Assembly (NCBI RefSeq): GCF_022447245.1
Contig: NZ_JAKVBC010000038.1
Span: 1-50,223, forward strand
Length of the DNA stretch: 50,223 bases
Origin: Kordia sp.
GTDB taxonomy: Bacteria > Bacteroidota > Bacteroidia > Flavobacteriales > Flavobacteriaceae
Direction: 5' to 3'
Shown here piece after piece: positions 6,407-15,381 of the stretch. The position numbers and the translations under genes are program-made. The notes under the pieces are model-generated. The model was given only the letters and a program-made list of their open reading frames with translations. It made no database searches and was not told the DNA's origin. The first letter of the stretch is position 1, and every line of letters begins with the position of its first letter.

Positions 6407-8560
6407 CTATAAAGTATCCAACTGATTGCTCTTTTTATCGTCACTAATCGTCCAAAAGAATCCTACGAAAAAGAATTGATCTGCGTTTGGACGAAGCGTT
6501 CTGCGTTGAAATGTTCCATTAATATCTGGTTGGTTAGCGTATTCATATCCGAAAACATTTCGCACTCCCAATGCATTTGATACTGAGAAGTACAAAATCT
6601 TTTGTTGAGAGATTAAATATGCCCAATTGAAACTCAAACTATGGTAATCTTTTGTTTTTTCATTCAAGAAACCACCAATATTTGGGTTTGTATATGATCT
6701 TCCTGTAGAATAATTATAGCTAAATCCGACTTGACTCTGCAATTTGTCAATCCAATGCTTAGTCACTAATGAAAAGTTATGTTTTGTTGCGAAATTTGGC
6801 ATCGCTTCTACAGGATAATTTTCAAACTTACGCGAAGTATCTAAGTACGAATATGAAATCCAATAGTCTACATTTTTAATACTTTTATTGTCTCTCCACC
6901 AAAGATCTAATCCAGTTGCATGTCCAAAACCATCATTGGCAAAATCAGTTCCGAACTGTGGAAAATCGCCTGAAAAGGTAATTAAATCATTGTATTCTTT
7001 GTGAAATGCTTCTGCACGAAACGTTCTTCCTTCATGTGAATATTGATAGTTTAAAATATAATGTGTGGCATTTTCTGGTCGGAAATTTGTATTAAATTTT
7101 AAATAGTTGTTATTCGGATTCTGGTAAAATTGTCCAAAAGCAAAAGACACTTGATCTTTATCTGAAGTTTTATACGCTACCGACAAACGTGGTGAAATTG
7201 TAGTTTTCTCTAACAACGATGTATGATCTAAACGAACGCCAACTTTAGCCGCAAAGTTTTTAGAAAAGAAAATATCGGATTCTGCAAAAGCGCCAATTAA
7301 ATTACTCTTGAAACCATAATCAACTTGAGGAACAAAAGGATTTTCAAACTCTTCATCAAAATCTGTGGTAAAGTATTCAGCTCCAAAACTTAGTTTGAAA
7401 CGATTGCTAAAGTTCTTTTTCAATTTCCCTTTAAAGTGGAATGAATTTTCTAAACTATTAATTCGATCGTCAATAACACGTACTTTCGATTGATCGCGTG
7501 TATAACTCAATCCTGTTGAAACTCCCCAACCTTCTCCAAATACACCTTTGTATGAACCGTTCATGTATAAGTTATTATTATTCAGTTTAAAGCGAACCAA
7601 CTCATCAACATTGATACTTTCTTGATCGAGTTCAAAATCGGTAATATCGAATGCTGTGTAAAACTTTAAAGTTCCATTTTCAAAATGATGACGAAATACA
7701 CTTTCTCCTTGTCCACCTTGAAATGGTTTGATCCAATCGTTACGATCTGGAAACAATTCCAAATACGGTGCTAAATTAATATATGACGTACTAAAACTGA
7801 TTGAACCTTTTTCCCACTTTTCGGTATGTCCAAGTGCGCCACCAACCGTCATCACAGAAATATCTGTTTTCTCTTGATCTGGTTCGTTGATGGTATTCAA
7901 TTCTAAAACTCCCGACAAAGCTTGTCCGTATTCTGCTGAGTAACCACCTGTAGAAAAGGTAATTCCTTTAAATAAAAACGGCGAATAACGTCCACGTGCA
8001 GGAATATTATTTGTGGTGTTACTATACGGCGTAAATACACGAATTCCGTCAATAAAAATTTGTGTTTCTTCGGCACGTCCACCACGTACAAACAAACGAC
8101 CATCTTCTGCAACGGTACTCGTTCCTGGTAAAGTTTGCAAAGCACCTACGAAATCGCCCAAAGCACTTGCTGTCGTTACAATATCCAATGGTTTTAAGGC
8201 AGTTACTTTGGCATTTTCACCAGCTTCAAACGATCCTGCACTCAATATTACTGCATTTAAAGCATCTACATTTTCACGAAGTTGAATCGTCATACTTTTC
8301 ATTTGTGAAACATCTAATGATAGTTCTTTTGTTTCAAACGATAAAAAAGAAATTACTATAATTTGTGTGCCCGTTTCTTCGGTAGTAAAGCTAAATTCTC
8401 CTTTTTCATTGGTAGAAGCGCCATCATACGTACCTTTTAAGTACACATTAGCACCAAAAATAGGTTCGTTTGATTGATCGGTAATAATTCCGGAAACCGT
8501 TGTTTGTGCAGTAAGGATATTGCATACACAAAAACCGATAAGTAGTAGTAATTTTTTCAT
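6407..8560 (-). CDS. TonB-dependent outer-membrane receptor
   Basis: A 717-residue protein with signal peptide (MKKLLLLIGFCVCNILTAQ). Residues ~20-105 form a carboxypeptidase-regulatory-like domain (VSGIITDQSNEPIFGANVYL), followed by the plug (~125-230; LPGTSTVAEDGRLFVRGGRA, then ETQIFIDGIRV) and a beta-barrel ending in alternating strands with a terminal-type FFFVGFFWTI. It would take up a substrate across the outer membrane using TonB energy. There is no SusD partner next to it, so a role in glycan uptake is not indicated; the substrate is unknown. The start is the ATG at 8560 that begins the signal peptide; an upstream in-frame ATG at 8638 would only add a polar leader. Confidence 0.9.
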   Translation of the reverse strand: MKKLLLLIGFCVCNILTAQTTVSGIITDQSNEPIFGANVYLKGTYDGASTNEKGEFSFTTEETGTQIIVISFLSFETKELSLDVSQMKSMTIQLRENVDALNAVILSAGSFEAGENAKVTALKPLDIVTTASALGDFVGALQTLPGTSTVAEDGRLFVRGGRAEETQIFIDGIRVFTPYSNTTNNIPARGRYSPFLFKGITFSTGGYSAEYGQALSGVLELNTINEPDQEKTDISVMTVGGALGHTEKWEKGSISFSTSYINLAPYLELFPDRNDWIKPFQGGQGESVFRHHFENGTLKFYTAFDITDFELDQESINVDELVRFKLNNNNLYMNGSYKGVFGEGWGVSTGLSYTRDQSKVRVIDDRINSLENSFHFKGKLKKNFSNRFKLSFGAEYFTTDFDEEFENPFVPQVDYGFKSNLIGAFAESDIFFSKNFAAKVGVRLDHTSLLEKTTISPRLSVAYKTSDKDQVSFAFGQFYQNPNNNYLKFNTNFRPENATHYILNYQYSHEGRTFRAEAFHKEYNDLITFSGDFPQFGTDFANDGFGHATGLDLWWRDNKSIKNVDYWISYSYLDTSRKFENYPVEAMPNFATKHNFSLVTKHWIDKLQSQVGFSYNYSTGRSYTNPNIGGFLNEKTKDYHSLSFNWAYLISQQKILYFSVSNALGVRNVFGYEYANQPDINGTFQRRTLRPNADQFFFVGFFWTISDDKKSNQLDTL

Positions 8561-8783
8561 GAGATGTATTGTATTATTGATTGATGATGGCACAAATCTC
8601 TTGCAATTTGAAAGACTTCGAAAAAAGGAACTACTCAATTGTCGTAATTTAAGGATGAATTGTAGTTATACTAAATTTAGATATCAAAAATGAAATCAAG
8701 CAATTGCGGTTGATTCTAATTGCAGAAAAAATAGAAATATCATATTTTTGAAGTCTATAAAATCCTTACACGCTTATTTGCTT

Positions 8784-9044
8784 ATGAATATAATGGTTTA
8801 TCTTGCCTGTGCAGTTATTGCAATTTTTATTTATATTAAATTTTTTAAGCCAAAGAGCGATACTGAAGGATTGACACAAAAAGCAGGTAGTGGATTTCAA
8901 ACCATTGATGATAAATTCAACGCAAAACGCAAAGAAAAACAAGAACGCATTGATCGTATTTTAGAGAAAATCAATGAAAAGGGAATGGCTAGTTTAACGG
9001 CGCAAGAAAAAGCATTGTTAGACGAATATTCAAACGCTCAATAG
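8784..9044 (+). CDS. Short single-pass membrane protein with rhomboid-tail-like C-terminus
   Basis: An 86-residue protein: one membrane segment (MVYLACAVIAIFIYIKFF), then a charged tail with DDKFNAKRKEKQERIDRILE and a final LTAQEKALLDEYS. This tail resembles the short C-terminal domain of flavobacterial rhomboid-like proteins, which is a memory-based similarity. ATG 8784 is chosen; in-frame TTG 8748 is an alternative. Its TAG overlaps the GTG start of the next gene by one base, indicating translational coupling. Confidence 0.6.
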   Translation: MNIMVYLACAVIAIFIYIKFFKPKSDTEGLTQKAGSGFQTIDDKFNAKRKEKQERIDRILEKINEKGMASLTAQEKALLDEYSNAQ

Positions 9045-9583
9045 TGGCGTCTATTTTTGGGCATGCATTCGCAGCTTACACCATTGGAAAGGTTGCAAAT
9101 GTAAAACTGAATCCCGTAAAACTATCTTTATTAGCAATTTTCTGTGCTGTTATTCCTGATGCAGATGTGATCATGTTTCAATTTGGATATCCATATATGC
9201 ATCCTTTAGGACATCGAGGATTTACACATAGTATCTTATTTGCTTTTATATTGGCATTTTTGATCCGAGCTATCTTTTACAAAAAAGTCAAATACTTCTC
9301 CAAGCTTGGTATTGTGCTGTTTCTCATCTTTTTATTGTCTACAATATCACATAGTTTGCTTGATGCACTTACTAATGGTGGAAAAGGTGTTGGTTTCTTT
9401 ATTCCTTTTGAAAATTCTCGTTATTTCTTTCCGTGTCGACCGATTTTGGTATCGCCGCTCGGTGCAGGGAAATTCTTTAGTGAACGGGGATTGCGTGTAT
9501 TACAAAGCGAAGTAATCTATATTGGAATTCCTGCTATTAGCTTATTAATTTTAAATTATTTTTTTAGAAAAAAGACCTCATGA
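9044..9583 (+). CDS. YdjM/DUF457-type membrane-bound metal-dependent hydrolase
   Basis: A 179-residue protein with about four to five membrane segments. It has the family's metal-binding pattern: an N-terminal GHAFAAYTIG, PDADVIMF, HRGFTHSILFA and HSLLDALTNGGKG. The family is annotated as inner-membrane metal-dependent hydrolase; the natural substrate is unsettled. The start is GTG at 9044, overlapping the preceding stop (TAGTG). The end overlaps the next gene's ATG by four bases (ATGA), so these three genes form a coupled operon. Confidence 0.8.
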   Translation: MASIFGHAFAAYTIGKVANVKLNPVKLSLLAIFCAVIPDADVIMFQFGYPYMHPLGHRGFTHSILFAFILAFLIRAIFYKKVKYFSKLGIVLFLIFLLSTISHSLLDALTNGGKGVGFFIPFENSRYFFPCRPILVSPLGAGKFFSERGLRVLQSEVIYIGIPAISLLILNYFFRKKTS

Positions 9584-10245
9584 AAACACAACTCTTCCTT
9601 ATCATTTTTATTATCATTACAATACTTGAGCTCTTTTTTGGAAGCTTTGAAGAATATATATACTTGCACTATTTTACAAAACCAGCCATTGTAGTTTCTT
9701 TACTTGTATTCTTTGTATCAAATTCAAAACATTTGCCCACTTTTATAAAGCGCTTCACTATACTCGCTTTGTTCTTTTCTTTATTAGGTGATGTTTTATT
9801 AATGTTTGTCGCAAACGCTGAAACTTTTTTCATTGCAGGTTTGGTTTCCTTTTTAATAGCACATATCATGTATATTTTGGTATTTCTTCGTAATAGAAAT
9901 ACAAAGATGAACAGTACTCCTTTCATACTGTTACTTTTACTGTATGCCACAGGTTTATTTTGGCTAATTAAAGACGGATTGGGAGATTTGTTAATTCCTG
10001 TTTTGGTATACATGTCAGTGATCTTAACGATGGCTACAACTGCATTTTCACAAAAAGGAATGATATTACACGCTGGTTATGTGTATGTATTTGTAGGTGC
10101 AATATTTTTCATGTTATCAGATAGTTTACTAGCTATCAATAAGTTTCATAACGAACTTCCACTTTCCAATGTCAGTATTATGGCTACATATGCTTTAGCG
10201 CAAATTCTCATTGTTTTAGGAATTCTCAAAAGTTATAAAAAGTAA
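9580..10245 (+). CDS. YhhN/TMEM86-family membrane protein (lysoplasmalogenase-like)
   Basis: A 221-residue protein with about eight membrane segments. The conserved polar positions of the family are present: KP near residue 34, LLGDVLLM, FLIAHIMYI and FMLSDSLLA. TMEM86 enzymes hydrolyse the vinyl-ether bond of lysoplasmalogens; whether the bacterial member does the same here is unknown. It is translationally coupled to the gene before it (ATGA overlap). Confidence 0.8.
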   Translation: MKTQLFLIIFIIITILELFFGSFEEYIYLHYFTKPAIVVSLLVFFVSNSKHLPTFIKRFTILALFFSLLGDVLLMFVANAETFFIAGLVSFLIAHIMYILVFLRNRNTKMNSTPFILLLLLYATGLFWLIKDGLGDLLIPVLVYMSVILTMATTAFSQKGMILHAGYVYVFVGAIFFMLSDSLLAINKFHNELPLSNVSIMATYALAQILIVLGILKSYKK

Positions 10246-10301
10246 AAAGTACTATTTTTTTTACTAAATTGCATTGCTTTTTTTGAGAAGCACTGAATTT
10301 T

Positions 10302-11006
10302 ATGAGATTTTTAAAAGTTTTTATTGCCATATTCTTATTAAATCTTTCTTTAGATATTTATTTTAATAATGCTAAAGAATTTTATCAATACAGAGTTGTT
10401 ACCAAACCTTTAATCACTCTTTTACTAGTTTTCTTTTTTTATATAAATAGTCATGCAATGCTATTTCGCAATCGGTTGATTATAATTGGTGCACTGCTAT
10501 TTTTGTGTGCAGGTGATGTTCTTTTATTACAAGACACTTCTTTTTATTCATTAATAGGAGGATTGACACTATTTTTAATTGCAGTGCTACTCTACTCCTT
10601 ATATCTTTATAAACAAACTCGATATGATATTGATCGACTAATTCCGTATTTGGCAGTTTCGCTGCTTATTTCGCTCTCTATGATTTACCTAATGTATGAT
10701 GGTCTAAATAATTTATTAATTCCCGTCATGATTTATTTAGTAACAATATTGAATTTTTTAAAAATAGCTTTCTTACGTTATAAGAATGTAAACATTAAAA
10801 GTTACCGCTTGGTATTTGTCGGAATTCTATGTTTCACCTTAGTGCAGATGATTATTGGGCTTAATGAATTTTATAAAACCTTACCCTATACAGATGTATA
10901 CATTATGCTTTTCTATGGAAGTTCGCAATTACTGATCATTTTGGGAATTTTAGCGATCAATCCAAAAGAAAATGTTCGAAAACAAGAAGACGCTTTTTTA
11001 ATGTAA
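10302..11006 (+). CDS. Divergent YhhN paralogue lacking key residues
   Basis: A 234-residue protein with the same membrane topology and alignable blocks to the gene before it: VVTKPLITLLLVFF, AGDVLLLQ, FLIAVLLYSLYLY and GLNEFYKTLPYTDV. Where the neighbour has HIMY the present protein has VLLY, and SDSLLA is replaced by LVQMII, so the His and second Asp of the family are missing. It is likely a duplicated copy that has lost the enzyme activity or changed function. Its last 9 bases overlap the convergent NADH dehydrogenase gene. Confidence 0.65.
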   Translation: MRFLKVFIAIFLLNLSLDIYFNNAKEFYQYRVVTKPLITLLLVFFFYINSHAMLFRNRLIIIGALLFLCAGDVLLLQDTSFYSLIGGLTLFLIAVLLYSLYLYKQTRYDIDRLIPYLAVSLLISLSMIYLMYDGLNNLLIPVMIYLVTILNFLKIAFLRYKNVNIKSYRLVFVGILCFTLVQMIIGLNEFYKTLPYTDVYIMLFYGSSQLLIILGILAINPKENVRKQEDAFLM

Positions 11007-12290
11007 AGATGACTGTTTACGCTTTTTATAAGGTCTTATAATTAAACGCGCTTCACGATCGAAACGAATGTAATTGTATACCCAATTGATGAAGACAACC
11101 ATTCTATTTCGAAAACCGATTAAAAAGAATAAATGCACAAACATCCACACAAACCAAGCAAAAACACCTTGAAATTTGAACTTTGGTAAATCAACAACCG
11201 CTTTATTTCTTCCTACTGTTGCCATAGAACCTTTGTCGTAATAACTAAATGGTTTCATTTCTTTTCCATGTAGCTGACGGACTAAATTTTTACCTAAATG
11301 CTTCCCTTGTTGAATGGCTGGTTGTGCCATCATTGGATGTCCAAAAGGATAATCTTCACTTTGCATTGCTGCAATATCTCCTAATGCATAAATATTGTCA
11401 AACCCTTTTACTTGATTAAATTGATTCACCAAAATACGATTGCCTCTAGTTATCAATTCTTCACCATCCAAACCTGGAATGGTAGCGCCTTTGACGCCTG
11501 CGGACCAAATTACGGTAGCCGATCTAAAGTTTATCGTATCGTTTGTTTGTACCCAAACTCCATCATAATTGATAACGCGTAAATTTTTCCAAACATCAAC
11601 ACCTAAGCCTTGCAGATAATCTTCTGCTTTTGCCGATGCTTTCTCGCTCATCGCTGGTAATATACGATCTGAACCTTGTACCAAATTGATTTTCATTTGA
11701 CGAATGTCTAAATCGGGATAATCTTTTGGTAGAATTCCTTTTTTTATTTCAGCCAAAGCACCAGCCAATTCTACACCTGTTGGTCCTGCGCCTACAATTA
11801 CAAAGTTCATCAACGCATTGCGTTCTTCTAAATCGGAAGTTAAAATTGCTTGTTCAAAGTTTTCAAGAATCAAACTACGGAGGTTCAACGATTGTGGAAT
11901 CGTTTTCATCTCCATACTGTGCTTTTCAATATCACTATTTCCAAAAAAGTTTGTTTTAGATCCTGTAGCAATTACCAAATGATCATAACTGAGTTCTCCG
12001 ATGTCAGTACTAATACATTTAGTATCTGTATTAATCCCTTCTACATTTGCCATGCGGAAGAAAAAATTTGGATAATCTTTGATAATCTTTCGAATTGGAT
12101 ATGCAATAGAATCTGGTTCTAATCCTCCTGTAGAAACTTGGTAGAGTAAAGGTTGAAAAGTGTGATAATTGTGTTTATCAATTAATACGGCTTGTACTTC
12201 TTGCTTTTTCAACTGCTTTGCCAGCGAAATTCCTGCAAATCCGCCACCAATAATGACTACTCTTGGGTAGCTTGTTCTTGGTATATTCAT
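10998..12290 (-). CDS. ndh: Type II NADH:quinone dehydrogenase
   Basis: A 430-residue flavoprotein. The FAD-binding motif GGGFAG (residues 15-20), LIYDH-like VIATGSKTNFFGN, the NADH-binding FVIVGAGPTGVELAGAL and the second FAD stretch IYALGDIAAM are in the usual order. The C-terminal ~60 residues contain a hydrophobic stretch (VFAWFVWMFVHLFFLIGF) that anchors the enzyme to the membrane. It oxidises NADH and reduces quinone without pumping protons. A -7 box TATTTTTG lies 22 bases upstream. Confidence 0.88.
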   Translation of the reverse strand: MNIPRTSYPRVVIIGGGFAGISLAKQLKKQEVQAVLIDKHNYHTFQPLLYQVSTGGLEPDSIAYPIRKIIKDYPNFFFRMANVEGINTDTKCISTDIGELSYDHLVIATGSKTNFFGNSDIEKHSMEMKTIPQSLNLRSLILENFEQAILTSDLEERNALMNFVIVGAGPTGVELAGALAEIKKGILPKDYPDLDIRQMKINLVQGSDRILPAMSEKASAKAEDYLQGLGVDVWKNLRVINYDGVWVQTNDTINFRSATVIWSAGVKGATIPGLDGEELITRGNRILVNQFNQVKGFDNIYALGDIAAMQSEDYPFGHPMMAQPAIQQGKHLGKNLVRQLHGKEMKPFSYYDKGSMATVGRNKAVVDLPKFKFQGVFAWFVWMFVHLFFLIGFRNRMVVFINWVYNYIRFDREARLIIRPYKKRKQSSLH

Positions 12291-12312
12291 AAAAAAAAGG
12301 TCCTTTACACTA

Positions 12313-12320
12313 CAAAAATA
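12313..12320 (-). promoter_or_regulatory. -7 box of ndh
   Basis: TATTTTTG on the minus strand matches TAnnTTTG. It lies in the 108-base divergent gap between ndh and the sigma factor gene. Confidence 0.5.
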
Positions 12321-12398
12321 CGGCTTTCTGAAATTTTTTTAAAAAATATGTAACATATTTGTGTAAAGAAACACTCATAAGCAAATAACCATCAAAAA

Positions 12399-12893
12399 TT
12401 GAGCAAGAACCTCGAACATAGTTTTGTTACCAAATTAGAACGCAATCAGAATATCGTTCATAAAGTGTGTCGTATATATACCTCAAATAAAGATCAGCAT
12501 AACGATCTTTTTCAGGAGATTACCATACAATTATGGAAAGCATACCCAAAATTCAGAGGCGATTCTAAGTTTAGTACTTGGATGTATAGAGTTGCGTTGA
12601 ATACAGCAATTACTTTATATAGAAAATCTAAACGTAGCGTTAAAACACAAGACTATGAAAGTGTCGTTTTTAAGATTAAATCAGAAGATTATGACGATAC
12701 TGAAGAAGAACAATTGAAATTAATGTATAAAGCAATCAAACAGCTTTCAGACATTGAAAAAGCTTTGATTTTCTTATACTTAGAAGATAAAAATTATAAA
12801 GAAATAGCCGAAACAATTGGTATTACTGAAGTCAATGCACGTGTGAAGATGAACAGAATTAAGACCAAATTGAAGAAGATTTTAAATCCATAA
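12399..12893 (+). CDS. ECF-type RNA polymerase sigma factor
   Basis: A 164-residue sigma-70 family protein with region 2 (DLFQEITIQLWKAYPKFRG, then STWMYRVALNTAI) and region 4 (ALIFLYLEDKNYKEIAETIG). It directs polymerase to a set of stress or surface genes; the regulon is unknown. The start is TTG at 12399, because no ATG or GTG occurs in frame upstream before a stop and the protein begins at the expected place. The next gene starts 3 bases after the stop and probably encodes its partner. Confidence 0.88.
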   Translation: MSKNLEHSFVTKLERNQNIVHKVCRIYTSNKDQHNDLFQEITIQLWKAYPKFRGDSKFSTWMYRVALNTAITLYRKSKRSVKTQDYESVVFKIKSEDYDDTEEEQLKLMYKAIKQLSDIEKALIFLYLEDKNYKEIAETIGITEVNARVKMNRIKTKLKKILNP

Positions 12894-12896
12894 GTT

Positions 12897-13529
12897 ATGG
12901 AAGAATTAGATTTATTAAAGAAAGACTGGAAAAAGCAAGAGGCAAATCAGCCTAAACTTTCCTACAACGATATTGATAATATGATGTTGAAGAAATCCTC
13001 ATCACTTGTGAAGTGGGTCTTTTACGTCAGCTTATTAGAACTAGGTTTTGGAATTGCCATTGTGCTTCTTGCCTTATTAATTCAACCCGATATTTTGAAC
13101 GACTCTAGCATGCCTTCGTGGCTGAATTGGTTCTTTTACGCAACCTCTGCAGTTGTATTTTACTTTATTTACAAGTTTTACATCAATTATAAAAAAATCT
13201 CTACAACAAGTTCTATTAAAGACTTGATGAAAAATATAATGGTCACACGCAGAACTGTAAAGCATTATGTAATGTACAGTTTGAGTGTGATTGCTTTTAC
13301 CGTTTGCATTGCAGTTCCTACGGGATATATAGAAGGTGCTGGCGGCATGGAAGTATATAGTGCTGAAGCTACACTTTCTCAAAATTTAATTTTAGCCATC
13401 GCAACAATCATTGCTGCTTGTTTAGTCGTTGCCGTATTTTATGGAGTGTATTATTTACTATACGGGCTCCTAACTAAGAAACTCAAAACAAATTATAAAG
13501 AGTTACAACAGTTAAAATCATTAAAATAA
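12897..13529 (+). CDS. Membrane protein downstream of the sigma factor, possible anti-sigma partner
   Basis: A 210-residue protein: an acidic/basic N-terminal ~40 residues (MEELDLLKKDWKKQ), then four membrane segments at about 44-63, 76-92, 118-140 and 160-187, and a basic end. The gene follows the sigma gene after 3 bases, so both are made together. Cytoplasmic N-terminus plus membrane anchor is the general layout of an anti-sigma factor, but no zinc motif or known anti-sigma domain is visible; the role is inference from position. Confidence 0.7.
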   Translation: MEELDLLKKDWKKQEANQPKLSYNDIDNMMLKKSSSLVKWVFYVSLLELGFGIAIVLLALLIQPDILNDSSMPSWLNWFFYATSAVVFYFIYKFYINYKKISTTSSIKDLMKNIMVTRRTVKHYVMYSLSVIAFTVCIAVPTGYIEGAGGMEVYSAEATLSQNLILAIATIIAACLVVAVFYGVYYLLYGLLTKKLKTNYKELQQLKSLK

Positions 13530-13559
13530 TCGAAACCATTTCAAATTAACAATATCATC

Positions 13560-13808
13560 ATGAAAAAAATCTTTTTTTTTGGACTCACTGTTATGTTTTG
13601 CTTATCGGTAAGTGCACATGACAATACAAAGAGTTTCCAACAACAGTTTGGAACATCGTTAGTACAAAATACAACTTCAAATACTTCAATGTATATGATC
13701 AACAATGGAGGATTGATTCAGCTTATTTACAAGTTATTTTACAAAGTTGGACAAACTCTTCACGATTCAGTGAATGATTCTACAGAAGAAGAAACGACTA
13801 CAAATTAA
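13560..13808 (+). CDS. Small exported protein, unknown
   Basis: An 82-residue protein with signal peptide (MKKIFFFGLTVMFCLSVSAH) and a short mature part containing GGLIQLIYKLFYKVGQTLHD and an acidic tail (EEETTTN). It is the last gene of the sigma-factor operon, 30 bases after the membrane protein, and is followed by a terminator. It may be a target or signal peptide of that system; no family is known to me. Confidence 0.6.
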   Translation: MKKIFFFGLTVMFCLSVSAHDNTKSFQQQFGTSLVQNTTSNTSMYMINNGGLIQLIYKLFYKVGQTLHDSVNDSTEEETTTN

Positions 13809-13831
13809 ATTAATTTTCAATCGTACAACAT

Positions 13832-13870
13832 AAAAAAAGGACGCTATATTAATATAAGGTCCTCTTTTTT
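13832..13870. terminator. Bidirectional terminator between convergent genes
   Basis: A stem of A-run plus GGAC pairing with GTCC(T) plus a T-run, with a loop of ~16 bases. It serves the sigma-factor operon from the left and the acyltransferase gene from the right. Confidence 0.7.
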
Positions 13871-13889
13871 GCATGCTTTTGGTACTGTA

Positions 13890-14693
13890 TTAGTATTCCC
13901 ATTTTCGCTTTTCATTGAGTTTTTCCATCGCTTCCAATTCTGCTTGAGGAATTACTTTTAAAAATGAAGGATGTTGCTCAATTGCATATTCTATTTTTTC
14001 TATGATATTTGCTACGCTTTCGTTTTCATAATCGATTTCTAGCGGTTCTTTGATTTCCATAGATTGTAAAATTCCTTTCTTTTTGATACGAAGTCCTTTA
14101 CGATCAAATGAACGTCTAAAACCATCAATTACGATAGGAACCACTACAGGTTTGTAACGTTTTATAATATGTGCTGTTCCTTTACGGATAGGCTTCCAAG
14201 GTCTGGTTGTTCCTTGTGGAAACGTAATTACCCAACCATCATCAAGTGCAATTCCAATATTAGAAATGTCACTCATCTTTACTTGCCTGTTGACATCTTC
14301 TCCATTAGCTCTCCATGTACGTTCTATACTTACAGAACCAGCATACGCCAATATCTTTGGCAATAAGCCTGCTTTCATAGTTTCCTTGGCAGCTACATAA
14401 TACAAATTCAACTTAGGATTCCATAAATAACCTACATTTTTAATAGAATCTTCACGACCTTTCAAACTCGCATTAAATACGTGAAACATAGCTACAACAT
14501 CTGCAAAATAAGTTTGGTGATTGGAAACAAATAATACATTTTTGTCTGGTAGGGAACGTAATATATCAGAACCTTCTATTTTCAGTTCATTAAAACCACG
14601 ATAGCGTCTATGTGTCATAGTTCCCGCAATTCTAATCAACCATTTTTTTAAAAATAGTATATGTCCGAAAGGATTTCTTTTGAATAATCCCAT
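13890..14693 (-). CDS. plsC: 1-acyl-glycerol-3-phosphate acyltransferase-like protein
   Basis: A 267-residue PlsC-family acyltransferase. Block I is NHQTYFADV (the NHx4D catalytic motif, near residue 78), block III appears as FPQGTTRPW (usual FPEGTR, with Gln for Glu), and block IV as VVVPIVIDG. It probably acylates lysophosphatidic acid or a related lyso-lipid at the inner membrane. The Gln in place of the conserved Glu is a mild oddity but occurs in relatives. The next gene upstream in the same direction is the NUDIX hydrolase, 39 bases away. Confidence 0.8.
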   Translation of the reverse strand: MGLFKRNPFGHILFLKKWLIRIAGTMTHRRYRGFNELKIEGSDILRSLPDKNVLFVSNHQTYFADVVAMFHVFNASLKGREDSIKNVGYLWNPKLNLYYVAAKETMKAGLLPKILAYAGSVSIERTWRANGEDVNRQVKMSDISNIGIALDDGWVITFPQGTTRPWKPIRKGTAHIIKRYKPVVVPIVIDGFRRSFDRKGLRIKKKGILQSMEIKEPLEIDYENESVANIIEKIEYAIEQHPSFLKVIPQAELEAMEKLNEKRKWEY

Positions 14694-14731
14694 GTATTTT
14701 AATTTTTGAACGAATTACAAAGCTACGAAAA

Positions 14732-15379
14732 CTAATTTGAAATGGCTTTAGAAATGATGTCTTTAACTTCACTTAGCATCATTGCTGTTGCGCCCCAAAC
14801 TACGTGTTTGCTCAAATAGAACGCTGGAACCTCTATTTTTTTCATGTATGAAGTTGTCAATTCTTTTTGAATTATTGCACTGTCTGAGAGAAAATCTGAG
14901 AGCGACACTTCTATAACAGACTCTACTTCTGATGGTTGCGGAACAAAGGTTGGTGTTTCTTGTAAAACGCCAATAAAAGGTTGTACAATAAAATTACTCG
15001 GCGGAATGTACGTCGCTGTAATTTCACGGATTACTTCTACATTATGTATGGCAACTCCAACTTCTTCTTCTGTTTCACGCAATGCAGCGGCTTCATAGTT
15101 AATATCTTCCGATTCTAGCTTTCCTCCAGGAAATCCAACCTGATTGGAATGCACACCGCTATAGGTTTTACGGAGAATTAGCACGAATTTTGTATCTCCT
15201 TCAGCATTTGGATAAAACAATGCCATAACTGCAGATTTTCGCGCATTTTTCATACGGTCTTTCAGATCACTAAGTTCCTGCTCTCGCATTGAAGGTGCCA
15301 TTTTCAATTGAGAAGAAACACCTGGAAGCGGGATTTTTGCTATTTTTGGAAGGATTTTTTTAAAATTATCAAAATTCAT
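14732..15379 (-). CDS. NUDIX hydrolase, CoA-pyrophosphatase type
   Basis: A 215-residue protein. The upstream signature of the CoA-pyrophosphatase subgroup (LILRKTYSGVHSNQVGFPGG, about residues 67-86) is followed by the NUDIX helix ending RETEEEVGV (101-109). The group splits CoA into phosphopantetheine and adenosine 3',5'-bisphosphate. The start MNFDNFKKILPKI fits relatives in length, and places the start codon only 2 bases from the divergent cyclophilin start. Confidence 0.85.
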   Translation of the reverse strand: MNFDNFKKILPKIAKIPLPGVSSQLKMAPSMREQELSDLKDRMKNARKSAVMALFYPNAEGDTKFVLILRKTYSGVHSNQVGFPGGKLESEDINYEAAALRETEEEVGVAIHNVEVIREITATYIPPSNFIVQPFIGVLQETPTFVPQPSEVESVIEVSLSDFLSDSAIIQKELTTSYMKKIEVPAFYLSKHVVWGATAMMLSEVKDIISKAISN

Positions 15380-15381
15380 CT

